Part shown: piece after piece, positions 52,007-59,826 of the stretch
How positions within the stretch are numbered: position 1 is the first letter of the stretch
Layout: each line of letters starts with the position of its first letter
Origin: Nocardia brasiliensis ATCC 700358
Lineage (GTDB): Bacteria > Actinomycetota > Actinomycetes > Mycobacteriales > Mycobacteriaceae
Assembly (NCBI RefSeq): GCF_000250675.2
Contig: NC_018681.1
Span: 3,348,001-3,412,000, forward strand
Reading direction: 5' to 3'
Length of the DNA stretch: 64,000 nt
Position numbers and translations under genes: made by a program
The notes under the pieces: generated by a model
Told to the model about the DNA's origin: nothing
The model's database searches: none
What the model saw: only the letters and a program-made list of their open reading frames with translations

Positions 52007-52453
52007 TCAGTTCTTCTTCAGTTCCTCGGCGAGCATCACGATTATGCCGCTGGGGCCGCGGACGTAGGTGAGTTTGTAGAGGTCCTCGTAGGTCGCTACG
52101 CCGCGGAGTGGATGGCAGCCGTGTTTTGCGGCTGTCTCGAGGGCTTTGTCGATGTCGTCTACGGAGAAGGCGACGCGGTGCATGCCGATGTCGTTGGGGC
52201 GGGTGGGCTGGGTTTCGATCGCTTCGGGGTGGAGGTACTCGAAGAGTTCGAGGCGGTTGTTGCCGTCCGGGGTTTGGAGCATGGCGATGTTGGCGTGGTT
52301 GTTGTCGAGGTCGACGGCGGTGTCGGTCCACTCGCCGCTGACTGTGTCGCGGTGGACGACTGTGAGGCCTAGGTCGGTGAAGAAGGCGATTGCTGCTTCG
52401 AGGTCGCGAACGGTGATGCCGATGTTCTCGAGTTTGATGGGCATGCGGTGCAT
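52007..52453 (-). CDS. Glyoxalase/VOC superfamily protein
   Basis: About 148 residues forming a paired beta-alpha-beta-beta-beta domain: ENIGITVRDLEAAIAFFTDLG at the start of the first half and MHRVAFSVDDIDKALETAA of the second. RLELFEYLHPE contributes a Glu ligand. VOC proteins act as metal-dependent isomerases, dioxygenases or resistance proteins. Start may be ATG 52453 or ATG 52444; neither has a clear ribosome binding site. It converges on the secreted protein gene and may be unrelated to the cluster. Confidence 0.85.
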   Translation of the reverse strand: MHRMPIKLENIGITVRDLEAAIAFFTDLGLTVVHRDTVSGEWTDTAVDLDNNHANIAMLQTPDGNNRLELFEYLHPEAIETQPTRPNDIGMHRVAFSVDDIDKALETAAKHGCHPLRGVATYEDLYKLTYVRGPSGIIVMLAEELKKN

Positions 52454-52616
52454 GGTACTGAGTTGAGGGAGAGTGGCTCTGGGGGTGAGCCGGGGCTGGT
52501 GACTCGGGCTCGATGTATTCGAATTCGTTGTGGCGCTGAAGAATGCGTGTGAGGACGAATTGGAGATGGGGCGGATTTGGCAGAGATTTGGGATTAGAGG
52601 TTGGGGGTGGATGGGG

Positions 52617-52622
52617 TAGAAT
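52617..52622 (+). promoter_or_regulatory. TAGAAT -10 element, leaderless start of the DUF222 gene
   Basis: TAGAAT ends six bases before ATG 52629, so transcription would start at or next to the A of the ATG. No ribosome binding site precedes the ATG. A -35 (TTAGAG at 52594-52599, 17-base spacing) is weak. Leaderless genes with this spacing are common in actinobacteria. Confidence 0.55.
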
Positions 52623-52628
52623 TTAGTT

Positions 52629-54143
52629 ATGAAATCGGAGGGGGAAGTTCCGGCGACGCGGGTGGTGCAGCCACTGCTGGATGCCGTTTCCGATTTGCTC
52701 GGTATGCGTTTGACGGTGTTGAGTGACAATGAGATCACTGATTTGCTTGGTGGTCTCGAGTGTGTGACGCGCAAGCTCGCGGCGGTGCAGAATCGGGTTA
52801 TCGTCGAGACTGCCGAGCGGTCGATACCCGCGAATGTCGGTGCGGGAGATACGAAGCGATTCTTGATGCAGACCCTGCGGTTGTCCAGCCGAGAGGCCGC
52901 CCGCCGTTACGCTGCGGCGCGCAGTCTCGGCACCTGGCACGATCTCAACGGTGGTTCGTACGACCCACAACTGTTCCATACTGCGGCAGCGCAATCCGAT
53001 GGTGAGATTTCCAGCGAACACGCTACTCGTATTGCGGCGGTGATGAAGCGTATCCCATATGGGGCTACCGGCACCGAACGGGAAGCGGCAGAAAAGATTC
53101 TGGCGGATTTCGCACGCACCGGTTCCCCCGACGATATTCCGGCCGTGGGTGAAGCGATTCTCGCGCACCTCGACCCCGACGGAAACCTCACCGCCGACCG
53201 CGACCGCCAGCGTATGCGCGGCATCACCATAGGTTCGCAGCGCCCGGACGGCATGTCCACCATCCACGGTGAAATCACACCGACCCTGCGCGGGCTCCTC
53301 GACGCCGTCATGGCCAAGTGTGCGCGGCCCGGCATGAACAACCCCGAAGATCCCGAAAGCCCCTCCGGTGACTGCGAATACGTCGACCGGAACGCGATGG
53401 TCGCCGCCGCGGCGCGGGACACCAGAACCGCCGCGCAACGCACCCACGACGGTCTGCTCGCCCTGCTCAGCCCCGGCGTTCGAGTCGACGCGCTCGGCTC
53501 GCACCGCGGTCTGCCCGTCGCGGCGATCCTGACCATGAGCGTCGACGACGTCGAAAAAGCCGCTGGAGTGGCGACCACGGCGACGGGTGGCCTCGTGCCG
53601 ATGTCGGAGGCGCTCGCGCTGGCCGAACAAGCACAACCATTTCTGATGGTGTTCGACCACAAGGGGATGCCGCTGCACGTAGGACGCGCGAAACGCCTTG
53701 CGACTCCGGCACAGCGGATGGCACTGATCGCGTCCGTACGCGGCTGCTCGCGCCCCGGTTGTGACGCGCCCGCCTCGCTGTGCGCGATCCACCACGTCAC
53801 CGAATACGCCAAAGGCGGCGCGACCGATATCGACAACCTGACACTCGCCTGCGACCGCTGCCACGCCATGGTCAACGACGGCCGAAACGGCTGGAAAACG
53901 GTTGTGCTGGGCAGCGATTCGGCACACGCCGGCCGCACCGCCTGGATCGCCCCGGCCCACATCGACCCGACCCGCACCCCGCGCGTCAACCACCGCCACC
54001 ACCCCGGCGAACTCCTCGCCCAAGCCCTGTCCCACATCCACGACCGCGACACCCGGCAACGCCGCGACCACCGCGCCTGGCTGTCCCGCCGAGAGCGCCT
54101 GTTATCGGCTGCCCACACCACGTCACACCCGGCCGTGGTGTAG
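52629..54143 (+). CDS. DUF222 / HNH endonuclease-domain protein (13E12 repeat family)
   Basis: A 504-residue protein with an N-terminal alpha-helical DUF222 region (LGGLECVTRKLAAVQNRVI, EAARRYAAARSLG) and a C-terminal HNH nuclease (about residues 370-420): CSRPGCDAPASLCAIHHV, then GGATDIDNLTLACDRCHAMV with the Asn and zinc-type Cys pairs. The family is highly expanded in mycobacteria, Nocardia and relatives; its role is unclear. It is followed by a strong hairpin (54156-54194). It is probably not part of the polyketide pathway and may mark an insertion. Confidence 0.9.
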   Translation: MKSEGEVPATRVVQPLLDAVSDLLGMRLTVLSDNEITDLLGGLECVTRKLAAVQNRVIVETAERSIPANVGAGDTKRFLMQTLRLSSREAARRYAAARSLGTWHDLNGGSYDPQLFHTAAAQSDGEISSEHATRIAAVMKRIPYGATGTEREAAEKILADFARTGSPDDIPAVGEAILAHLDPDGNLTADRDRQRMRGITIGSQRPDGMSTIHGEITPTLRGLLDAVMAKCARPGMNNPEDPESPSGDCEYVDRNAMVAAAARDTRTAAQRTHDGLLALLSPGVRVDALGSHRGLPVAAILTMSVDDVEKAAGVATTATGGLVPMSEALALAEQAQPFLMVFDHKGMPLHVGRAKRLATPAQRMALIASVRGCSRPGCDAPASLCAIHHVTEYAKGGATDIDNLTLACDRCHAMVNDGRNGWKTVVLGSDSAHAGRTAWIAPAHIDPTRTPRVNHRHHPGELLAQALSHIHDRDTRQRRDHRAWLSRRERLLSAAHTTSHPAVV

Positions 54144-54155
54144 AAACGCTGCCCA

Positions 54156-54194
54156 GGCCGCGTTACCTCGGAACGCTCCCGCGGTAACGCGGCC
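54156..54194 (+). terminator. Hairpin with 12-bp perfect stem after the DUF222 gene
   Basis: GGCCGCGTTACC (54156-54167) is followed after a 15-base loop by its exact reverse complement (54183-54194). It lies 12 bases after the DUF222/HNH stop. No T-run follows, as is frequent for actinobacterial terminators. Confidence 0.7.
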
Positions 54195-54260
54195 CGAATT
54201 CGCCTCCTGTACCGCCGAATTCGCGCAGACGGCCCGTGGCAAACCCGAGCACACTTCCAC

Positions 54261-54282
54261 CCGCATCACCGCGGTGATGCGG
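54261..54282. repeat. Perfect 22-bp palindrome
   Basis: The half-site CCGCATCACCG is followed directly by its reverse complement with no spacer. It is the size of a dimeric repressor operator and lies about 190 bases upstream of the 54471 gene. A shorter AGCATGCT palindrome follows within a few bases. Confidence 0.6.
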
Positions 54283-54406
54283 AGCATGCTGGCAAGTCCG
54301 AAAAGTGATGGTGCGGATCGGCGGGGACGTGGTATTGCTGGAGTCCAGATGTCACACGGGGAACTGGATCGCTGTGCAGCCAAACGAATCGATCTTTACT
54401 AGAATC

Positions 54407-54430
54407 ACTTCGCGACTTCGCGACTTCGAG
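54407..54430. repeat. Tandem repeat of 8-bp unit ACTTCGCG, three copies
   Basis: ACTTCGCG occurs at 54407-54414 and 54415-54422, followed by ACTTCGAG at 54423-54430. It ends 40 bases before the GTG at 54471. Copy number could vary by slippage; a function is not evident. Confidence 0.6.
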
Positions 54431-54470
54431 CGCGGCCGGTAGTTGGTGCGCGGCTCCGCGGAGGGCCGGT

Positions 54471-54950
54471 GTGAACGGTCCAGTGGCGGCGGATGAGCCA
54501 GAACCGGCGGAGCACCTCCGATACGTCCGCTACCTGAACGAGCTGGCGCTGACGTCTGCACAGACCGAGATGGCGACGATGGGCGTGGTTCTCGAAGATC
54601 CGGACACTGTCATGGCGGAGGCTGCGATCGTCCACCACATCGACCGCAGGGCTGCGCAGTTGCTCACCGACGAAACGTTTCCGGACTGGGCCGCACGCGT
54701 CGCTGAGGTCATCGATGGACGCGCCTTCATGGCCCGGCGTCTTCGTGAATGGACCCTGCTACGGGCGATCAGTACCGGGCAGGCGTGGACCGAAGAGGAG
54801 ATCCTCGACGCCTCGGACTGGTTTCAGCGCAAAGCCGCCGAGGTCGCCGCTTGTCTCCCGGTTCGCATGCTGCTCGCCGACCGGGGACGGACGCGCCGCG
54901 TTCGGGCGGCGGCGGGCAGGCGGATCCAGAAGCGCTCAGCGGACGAGTAG
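54471..54950 (+). CDS. Hypothetical helical protein
   Basis: A 159-residue protein, mostly charged and alpha-helical, without signal peptide or membrane segment; the C-terminus is Arg-rich (RGRTRRVRAAAGRRIQKRS). I do not recognise a family. A good ribosome binding site (GGAGGG, 5 bases before GTG 54471) and actinobacterial codon pattern support it being real. It overlaps the convergent phosphatase-like gene by 15 bases. Confidence 0.65.
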   Translation: MNGPVAADEPEPAEHLRYVRYLNELALTSAQTEMATMGVVLEDPDTVMAEAAIVHHIDRRAAQLLTDETFPDWAARVAEVIDGRAFMARRLREWTLLRAISTGQAWTEEEILDASDWFQRKAAEVAACLPVRMLLADRGRTRRVRAAAGRRIQKRSADE

Positions 54951-55715
54951 CACGTCACGCAGGCGCGCTACCGCGGGGCCGGGCACGCCCAGTCCGTCGG
55001 CGATGTAGTTGTCGAAACTCTGGTAGGTGACGCGGATTTGGTCGAAGGCGGCGTCGAGGTATTCGGTGCGCGCGACGATCGCGCCGTACGCCTCGTTGGA
55101 CAGCTGGAATTCGCTGTCGACGGCGGAGCGGGCGACACCGAGCAGGGTCATGAGGATGGCGGTGGTCCAACCTGTGACGTAGGTGCCGGAATTGCAGTGG
55201 TAGAGATAGCCGGACCGTCCACTGGCCGACAGTGTGTTCAGTACCCGGCCGAAGGCTGCCCGGTTGGACGCGGAGGTCACGTAGCTCCGGAACTCCGCGA
55301 GGGTGTCCGAATCCGGTTGGGCGAGTTTGTTCTTCAGCGGTGCGGGATCGGGATCACCGACGGGCGCGAGAATCGGGACGGCGCCGGGCGGCAACCGGTC
55401 GGGACCGTGGATGGCGCGGGACTGGGTGGAGCGCAGATCGGCGACCGAATGTGGTCGCAGCTCGGTCAACACCGCGAACTGCTGATCGGTCACCTGGGAC
55501 AGTGCGGCGGAACGGTATACGGAGCCGGTGACGATGCGCCTACCGTCGGCACCCGAATATCCGCCGATGTCCCGGAGATTCAGCGAGATATCGAGGAACG
55601 ATTCCGGGGCCGCCTGGGCGGGTGTGCGGGCGACCGCGGTGGCGAGGCCCGCGGCAGCGAAGAGCCGCAACGCCGTTCGCCGGTTCAGTAGCGGCCCGCC
55701 GCCGTTCTCGATCAT
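54936..55715 (-). CDS. Tat-exported tyrosine-phosphatase-fold protein with altered P-loop
   Basis: A 259-residue protein with a twin-arginine signal (LNRRTALRLFAAAGLATAVA) followed by a Y_phosphatase3 (LipA/PtpB-type) domain: LNLRDIGGYSGADGRRIVTG and VYRSAALSQVTDQQF are conserved openings. The P-loop HCxxGxxRTG is HCNSGTYVTG here: nucleophile Cys174 is present but the phosphate-binding Arg is Val180 (GTC codon). It may be inactive, bind ligand only, or catalyse something else. ATG 55715 overlaps the O-methyltransferase stop, placing it in a cluster operon. Confidence 0.82.
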   Translation of the reverse strand: MIENGGGPLLNRRTALRLFAAAGLATAVARTPAQAAPESFLDISLNLRDIGGYSGADGRRIVTGSVYRSAALSQVTDQQFAVLTELRPHSVADLRSTQSRAIHGPDRLPPGAVPILAPVGDPDPAPLKNKLAQPDSDTLAEFRSYVTSASNRAAFGRVLNTLSASGRSGYLYHCNSGTYVTGWTTAILMTLLGVARSAVDSEFQLSNEAYGAIVARTEYLDAAFDQIRVTYQSFDNYIADGLGVPGPAVARLRDVLLVR

Positions 55716-56737
55716 CGCTCGATGTCCTTGTGCGCGATCACCAACGTGTCCGCGGCACCGAGCGGCACCGCGGTATGGCGGGTGCACCCTGCGGCGGTGA
55801 GCCAGCCGACGGCCGCGGCGACCGGATACTCGGAGCCGCCCTCGGTGACCAGAAGCATGTTGAGGCTCACCAGCACCCGCGCCAGATCGGCGGACTCGCC
55901 GGTGTACATGGCGTCGTAGACGAGCAGCGCCCCGCCCGGCCGCACGGCCTGAAAAGCCTTGTCGACCAGCTTCGCTCGTTCGGCACTCGACCAGTTGTGC
56001 AGCACGTGACCGAGGACCAGCACGTCGGCCTCCGGCAGCGGATCGGCGAAGAAGTCACCGGCGACGAAGGCCGCGCGGTCGGCGACGCCCTGCGCGGAAA
56101 GGTGAGCGTCGAGTTCCGGGCCCATCGGTGCGAGGTCGAAAACCGTTGCCCGCAAATGGGGGTGGTGCGCGAGCAGGATGCCCGCGAGGTTGCCCCGGCA
56201 GCCACCGATATCGGCGACCGTCCGGTACCGCGACCAGTCCACCACCTCGGCGAGCCGGTGCGCCACCGGCGTCGAGGCCGAATCCATCATGCGCAGGTAC
56301 TGGGCCCGCTGTTTCGGATCGCCGAGCATGCGCAGGAAGGCTTCCGGTCCGGCTCCGGCGGCCTGGGGCGCTCCGGTGCGCAGCGCGGCGTCGAGCGATC
56401 CCCAAGTCGGATACAGCATGTGGTCGGCGCGGCGCAGGAAGCCGCCGAGGTACTCGGGTGTGCCGGGCACCAGGGTGCGCGCGGCGAGCGGCGAATTCCG
56501 GTATCCCGCAGGGTCTTCCACCAGCAAGCCGAGCAGTGTCAGGCCACGGAGCAGGTCGCCGACGCCGCGCGGGTGCAGCGCGGTGCCCGCGGCGATCCGA
56601 TCCGCGTCGGCGGGCCCGTTGGTGGCCAGCCAGTCGAACACGCCGACCTCGTGCGCGGTGAGCAGCAGTTTGGCGTGGCAGAAGGCGTTGGCGAGTTGTT
56701 TGATGGCGGCGGCGTCGCGCAGTTCGGGCAGCGTCAT
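55712..56737 (-). CDS. SAM-dependent O-methyltransferase (AOMT/TcmO-like)
   Basis: A 341-residue two-domain methyltransferase: N-terminal winged helix (KLLLTAHEVGVFDWLA, GVGDLLRGLTLLGLL), SAM motif VADIGGCRGNLAGILL and catalytic His in HVLHNWSSAER (Asn where Asp is usual). It resembles the enzyme at 35189-36229 in architecture but is clearly a different protein, so two positions on the product are probably methylated. It overlaps its neighbours on both sides by 4 bases. Confidence 0.9.
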   Translation of the reverse strand: MTLPELRDAAAIKQLANAFCHAKLLLTAHEVGVFDWLATNGPADADRIAAGTALHPRGVGDLLRGLTLLGLLVEDPAGYRNSPLAARTLVPGTPEYLGGFLRRADHMLYPTWGSLDAALRTGAPQAAGAGPEAFLRMLGDPKQRAQYLRMMDSASTPVAHRLAEVVDWSRYRTVADIGGCRGNLAGILLAHHPHLRATVFDLAPMGPELDAHLSAQGVADRAAFVAGDFFADPLPEADVLVLGHVLHNWSSAERAKLVDKAFQAVRPGGALLVYDAMYTGESADLARVLVSLNMLLVTEGGSEYPVAAAVGWLTAAGCTRHTAVPLGAADTLVIAHKDIER

Positions 56738-57189
56738 CGCACTGCCACCGCGATCGCGTTGGCGAGCAGGGCGACGAGGGCGAGCACGGTGCGCAGCAGA
56801 TGCAGGGTGCGCCAGCGTGCCCGTGGATCGTCCCACCCGGGCGGGATGGCGGCCGGGTCGGTGGCGCGGGTCCGGTGGTTCAGCGGCACGTTGCCGAACT
56901 GCGAGACGAGTGAGACGCCCAGCTGGGTCAGCGCGGCACCGGCGAACAGCGGCCTGGCCGCGGCCGAATCGGTGTCGACGGCGAGCAGGATGTCCGCGGC
57001 GATGCTGCACACCACCATCGGCGGCATGATCCGGTCGAAATATCGTCCGGCGAGCGTGTGCACCCGCACATAATCCGGCGCCGGTAACGCGGCGAACATC
57101 GGGACCAACCCGATCGCCACCGCCACGAGCACCCCGGCGAGCACCCCGTTGCCGAGCACCACCACGACAGTCGCCACAACCCTGACCAC
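56734..57189 (-). CDS. DUF1772 membrane protein (anthrone-oxygenase-like), copy 2
   Basis: A 151-residue protein with four hydrophobic segments starting VVVVLGNGVLAGVLVAVAIG, and the family N-x-P-x-N motif as GNVPLNHRTRA. AAAGGAG six bases before GTG 57189 fixes the start; the in-frame region upstream is intergenic. First gene of a three-gene minus-strand operon with an O-methyltransferase and the phosphatase-like protein. Possible role: oxygenation of an anthrone-type intermediate. Confidence 0.82.
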   Translation of the reverse strand: MVRVVATVVVVLGNGVLAGVLVAVAIGLVPMFAALPAPDYVRVHTLAGRYFDRIMPPMVVCSIAADILLAVDTDSAAARPLFAGAALTQLGVSLVSQFGNVPLNHRTRATDPAAIPPGWDDPRARWRTLHLLRTVLALVALLANAIAVAVR

Positions 57190-57309
57190 GGTTTCTCCTT
57201 TCGCAGACCACACCATGACAGGGGCGTCTCGAGCGCCACTGGATTCGCGCTCCGATCGTTCTCGATCGCGGGCGGACACGATCACCGCAGACCAGGAGCG
57301 GAGGCGGCG
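57190..57309. promoter_or_regulatory. Divergent promoter region with TCGATCG/GATCAC elements
   Basis: The 120 bases between DUF1772 (minus) and a sugar ketoreductase gene (plus) contain TCGAGCG at 57229-57235, CCGATCG at 57252-57258, TCGATCG at 57262-57268 and CACGATCAC at 57277-57285. The last 9-mer also occurs at 36256-36264, and GGATTCGCGCTCC (57241-57253) resembles GGTTCGCGCGCTCC in the same 36.2-kb region. A shared activator is likely. Confidence 0.55.
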
Positions 57310-58218
57310 GTGACACGAACGGCGGTGGTGCTCGGCGGCACGGGGTATCTCGGCCAGGGCATCGGTGAGTTGCTCGCCGCGCACGAGTTCCAGGTGGTGC
57401 CGCTCGGGCGCACGGAATTCGATGTGCTCGCCCAGCCGATCGCGGCGCTGACCGAGCTGCTGTCCGGCGCCGACGTCGTGGTCAACGCCGCCGGCGCGCT
57501 GTGGCAGGTGACCGACGAGCAGATGGCGGCCGCCAATGCCGTGCTGGTGCAACGCCTGCTCGAGGCGGTGCGCAGGCAGGCGCGGCCCGCCCGGGTCGTG
57601 CAGCTCGGCTCGGTGTATGAATACGGCCCGGGACATGCGGGCCCGGTGCGCGAGTCGACGCCGGAGCATCCGGAAACCGTCTACGGCCGAACCAAACTCG
57701 CCGCCACCGAAGCCATGCGGCACTGGCCGGGTTCCGGTGTCGTGCTGCGCTGCTCGACGGTGGTCGGGGCGCGCGCACCGCGGGCCGGTCTGCTCGGCTC
57801 GGTGGCGCATCGGCTGGCCACGCCGCCCGCGGACCCGGCCGCGCCGCAGGTGCTCGAACTGCCCACGCTGCGTGGCACGGTCGACGTGCTGGATCTGCGC
57901 GATCTCGGTGCGGCGGTGCTCGCGGCGGCGAACGTGCCGGCCGCGGCGCCGGGCGTCGAGGTGGTCAATATCGCCTCGGGCGCTGCGGTGCCGATCGAGT
58001 TCGCGGTACGCCGGTTGATCGAGGTCAGCGGTGTGGCTGTCCAGGTGGTGTGCACCGGCGGCGGTGGCTCGCCGCGCGCGGCGAGCGGTGCGCCGCCGAT
58101 CTCGATCGAGAAGGCCCGTCGGTATCTGGGCTGGGCGCCGCGTTTCGGTCTCGATGACGCGCTGCGGGCGCTCTGGCGCTACACCAGTGAGGCTCGAACC
58201 GGTGCGAGTAACACATGA
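57310..58218 (+). CDS. NDP-hexose 4-ketoreductase-like SDR
   Basis: A 302-residue extended SDR: VVLGGTGYLGQGIGELL binds the cofactor, VVQLGSVYEYGPG and YGRTKLAATE (YxxxK) form the active site. Such reductases set the C4 hydroxyl of deoxysugars. Overall layout is shared with the gene at 61593-62528, so one may act on another sugar or stereochemistry. GTG start; three bases separate it from the 3-dehydratase gene. Confidence 0.85.
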   Translation: MTRTAVVLGGTGYLGQGIGELLAAHEFQVVPLGRTEFDVLAQPIAALTELLSGADVVVNAAGALWQVTDEQMAAANAVLVQRLLEAVRRQARPARVVQLGSVYEYGPGHAGPVRESTPEHPETVYGRTKLAATEAMRHWPGSGVVLRCSTVVGARAPRAGLLGSVAHRLATPPADPAAPQVLELPTLRGTVDVLDLRDLGAAVLAAANVPAAAPGVEVVNIASGAAVPIEFAVRRLIEVSGVAVQVVCTGGGGSPRAASGAPPISIEKARRYLGWAPRFGLDDALRALWRYTSEARTGASNT

Positions 58219-58221
58219 GTT

Positions 58222-59547
58222 GTGCCTAGTGAGCCGATACCGGCGGATGACGATGTCCTGGAACTGGTGCGCGCACTGCACCACCGGCGCAGGCCGCCGG
58301 CCTTCGAGCCCGGCGTGACCCCGATCTTCAGTTCAGGGGCCGTGCTGGACGCCGACGATCGGGTCGCATTGGTGGAGCAGGCACTGGAACTGCGCATCGC
58401 GTCCGGGGCAACCGCGCTGCGTTTCGAGCGGTTGTTCGCGAAAGCCATCGGCGTGCGTCGCGCGCACCTGACCAACTCGGGTTCGTCGGCGAACCTGCTC
58501 GCCCTCGCGACGCTCACCACCCCGGAATTGGAGGAGCGCGCGCTCAAACCCGGCGACGAGGTGATCACCGTGGCGGCGAGCTTCCCGACCACGGTGAACC
58601 CGATCCTGCAGCACGGCATGGTCCCGGTGTTCGTCGATATCGAACTGGGCACCTACAACACGACGGTGGACCGGGTGCGCGCCGCGATCGGCCCGCGCAC
58701 CAAGGCGATCATGATGGCGCACACGCTCGGTAATCCCTTCCCGGTCGCGGAGATCGCCGAGTTGGCGGCGGAGCACGAACTCTTCCTGATCGAGGACAAC
58801 TGCGACGCGGTGCTGTCCACCTATCAAGGCCAGACCACCGGGACGTTCGGTGATTTCGCGACGGTCAGCTTCTATCCCGCGCACCACCTCACCATGGGCG
58901 AGGGCGGTTGTGTGCTCACCGACAGCCTGGTGCTGGCAAAACTCGTCGAATCAATGCGGGACTGGGGGCGGGACTGCTGGTGCGAGCCGGGGGAGGACAA
59001 CCGGTGCCGTAAGCGGTTCGACCAGGATTTCGGCGCGCTGCCTTCGGGTTACGACCACAAATATGTGTTCTCCCATATCGGCTACAACTTGAAGACCACC
59101 GATATCCAGGCCGGTCTCGGCCTGAGTCAATTGCGTAAATTGCCGGAATTCGTGGCGGCGCGGCGGCGCAATTGGGCTCGGTTGCGCGACGGGCTCGCCG
59201 GTGTCCCCTGGCTGTTGCTGCCGCACGCGACGCCGGGCAGCGATCCGAGCTGGTTCGGGTTCGTGCTGACGGTGGCCGAGGACGCGCCGTTCGACCGGCG
59301 CGCGATCGTGGACCACCTGCTCGCCCGCAATATCCACACCAGATTCCTCTTCGCCGGAAACCTGTTGCGCCAGCCCGCTTATCGGCACGCGCCGCATCGC
59401 ATCGCGGACCGCCTGACCAACAGCGACATCGTCACCGAGCGCACCTTCTGGGTCGGCGTCTATCCCGGGCTGACCGACGAGATGATCGACTATATGGTCA
59501 CCGTCATCCGGGAATTCGCCACCCGCCCGGTCCATCGGGTCCGCTGA
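58222..59547 (+). CDS. NDP-4-keto-6-deoxyhexose 3-dehydratase (E1/SpnQ/RfbH type)
   Basis: A 441-residue DegT-fold enzyme in which the PLP lysine is replaced by His (His221/His222 in SFYPAHHLTMGEGG), the hallmark of C3-dehydratases using PMP. It also carries the [2Fe-2S] Cys set of E1-type enzymes: EDNCDAV, RDCWCEPGEDNRCRKRF. It removes the 3-hydroxyl of an NDP-4-keto-6-deoxysugar and needs a reductase partner not seen here. With a 2,3-dehydratase nearby this indicates 3,6-di- or 2,3,6-trideoxy (even tetradeoxy) sugars. GTG start at 58222. Confidence 0.92.
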   Translation: MPSEPIPADDDVLELVRALHHRRRPPAFEPGVTPIFSSGAVLDADDRVALVEQALELRIASGATALRFERLFAKAIGVRRAHLTNSGSSANLLALATLTTPELEERALKPGDEVITVAASFPTTVNPILQHGMVPVFVDIELGTYNTTVDRVRAAIGPRTKAIMMAHTLGNPFPVAEIAELAAEHELFLIEDNCDAVLSTYQGQTTGTFGDFATVSFYPAHHLTMGEGGCVLTDSLVLAKLVESMRDWGRDCWCEPGEDNRCRKRFDQDFGALPSGYDHKYVFSHIGYNLKTTDIQAGLGLSQLRKLPEFVAARRRNWARLRDGLAGVPWLLLPHATPGSDPSWFGFVLTVAEDAPFDRRAIVDHLLARNIHTRFLFAGNLLRQPAYRHAPHRIADRLTNSDIVTERTFWVGVYPGLTDEMIDYMVTVIREFATRPVHRVR

Positions 59548-59563
59548 CGCGGGGTCTGCGAGC

Positions 59564-59668
59564 TCAGTCCTTGCGGTTCTGCTTCCGCCGCCGCTGAATG
59601 ATCTGGGAAATGACGAACAAGGTGATCAGAATAATGGCCAGAATCAGCCCCTGCATCGGCCCGCTCAT
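59564..59668 (-). CDS. Small single-pass membrane protein, 34 residues
   Basis: A short reading frame encodes MSGPMQGLILAIILITLFVI, then SQIIQRRRKQNRKD: one transmembrane helix (about residues 5-22) followed by a strongly basic cytoplasmic tail. AGGAGGTACGGAT precedes ATG 59668, a near-perfect ribosome binding site. It converges on the 3-dehydratase gene and faces the two-component kinase gene. It may be a regulator or stabiliser of the kinase or a transporter; no family recognised. Confidence 0.72.
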   Translation of the reverse strand: MSGPMQGLILAIILITLFVISQIIQRRRKQNRKD

Positions 59669-59760
59669 ATCCGTACCTCCTGCTGGACAACATGATCGAC
59701 TCCGGAAAGTATCGGCGGCGCGGGCGGTGCTCGACAATGGAGGAAGATCCGCAATCGGGG

Positions 59761-59774
59761 CGGAGTTTTCTCCT
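59761..59774. promoter_or_regulatory. Inverted-repeat element CGGAGTTTTCTCCT, candidate operator
   Basis: GGAG-TTTT-CTCC is centred about 60 bases upstream of the histidine kinase start and 100 bases upstream of the small membrane protein gene on the other strand. It matches the 31211-31224 element except at two bases. Autoregulation by the response regulator is inference. Confidence 0.45.
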
Positions 59775-59826
59775 ATCGGCGCTCTCGGTCCTGCATCGGG
59801 ACGAACGCGGCCGGTAGATTCGCGGT

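Larger units (their letters stand above)
54195..54470. other. Intergenic region with palindrome and short tandem repeat, no gene recognised
   Basis: Together with the hairpin, this makes a 327-base gap (54144-54470) without a convincing gene. It contains CCGAATTCGC twice, a perfect 22-bp palindrome at 54261-54282 and a three-copy 8-bp tandem repeat at 54407-54430. GGAGGG at 54460-54465 is the ribosome binding site of the next gene. Confidence 0.6.

Noticed and set aside
54123..54561. Minus-strand short reading frames in the 54.2-kb gap
   Set aside because: No ribosome binding site, no domain, and they run across the hairpin, palindrome and tandem repeat.
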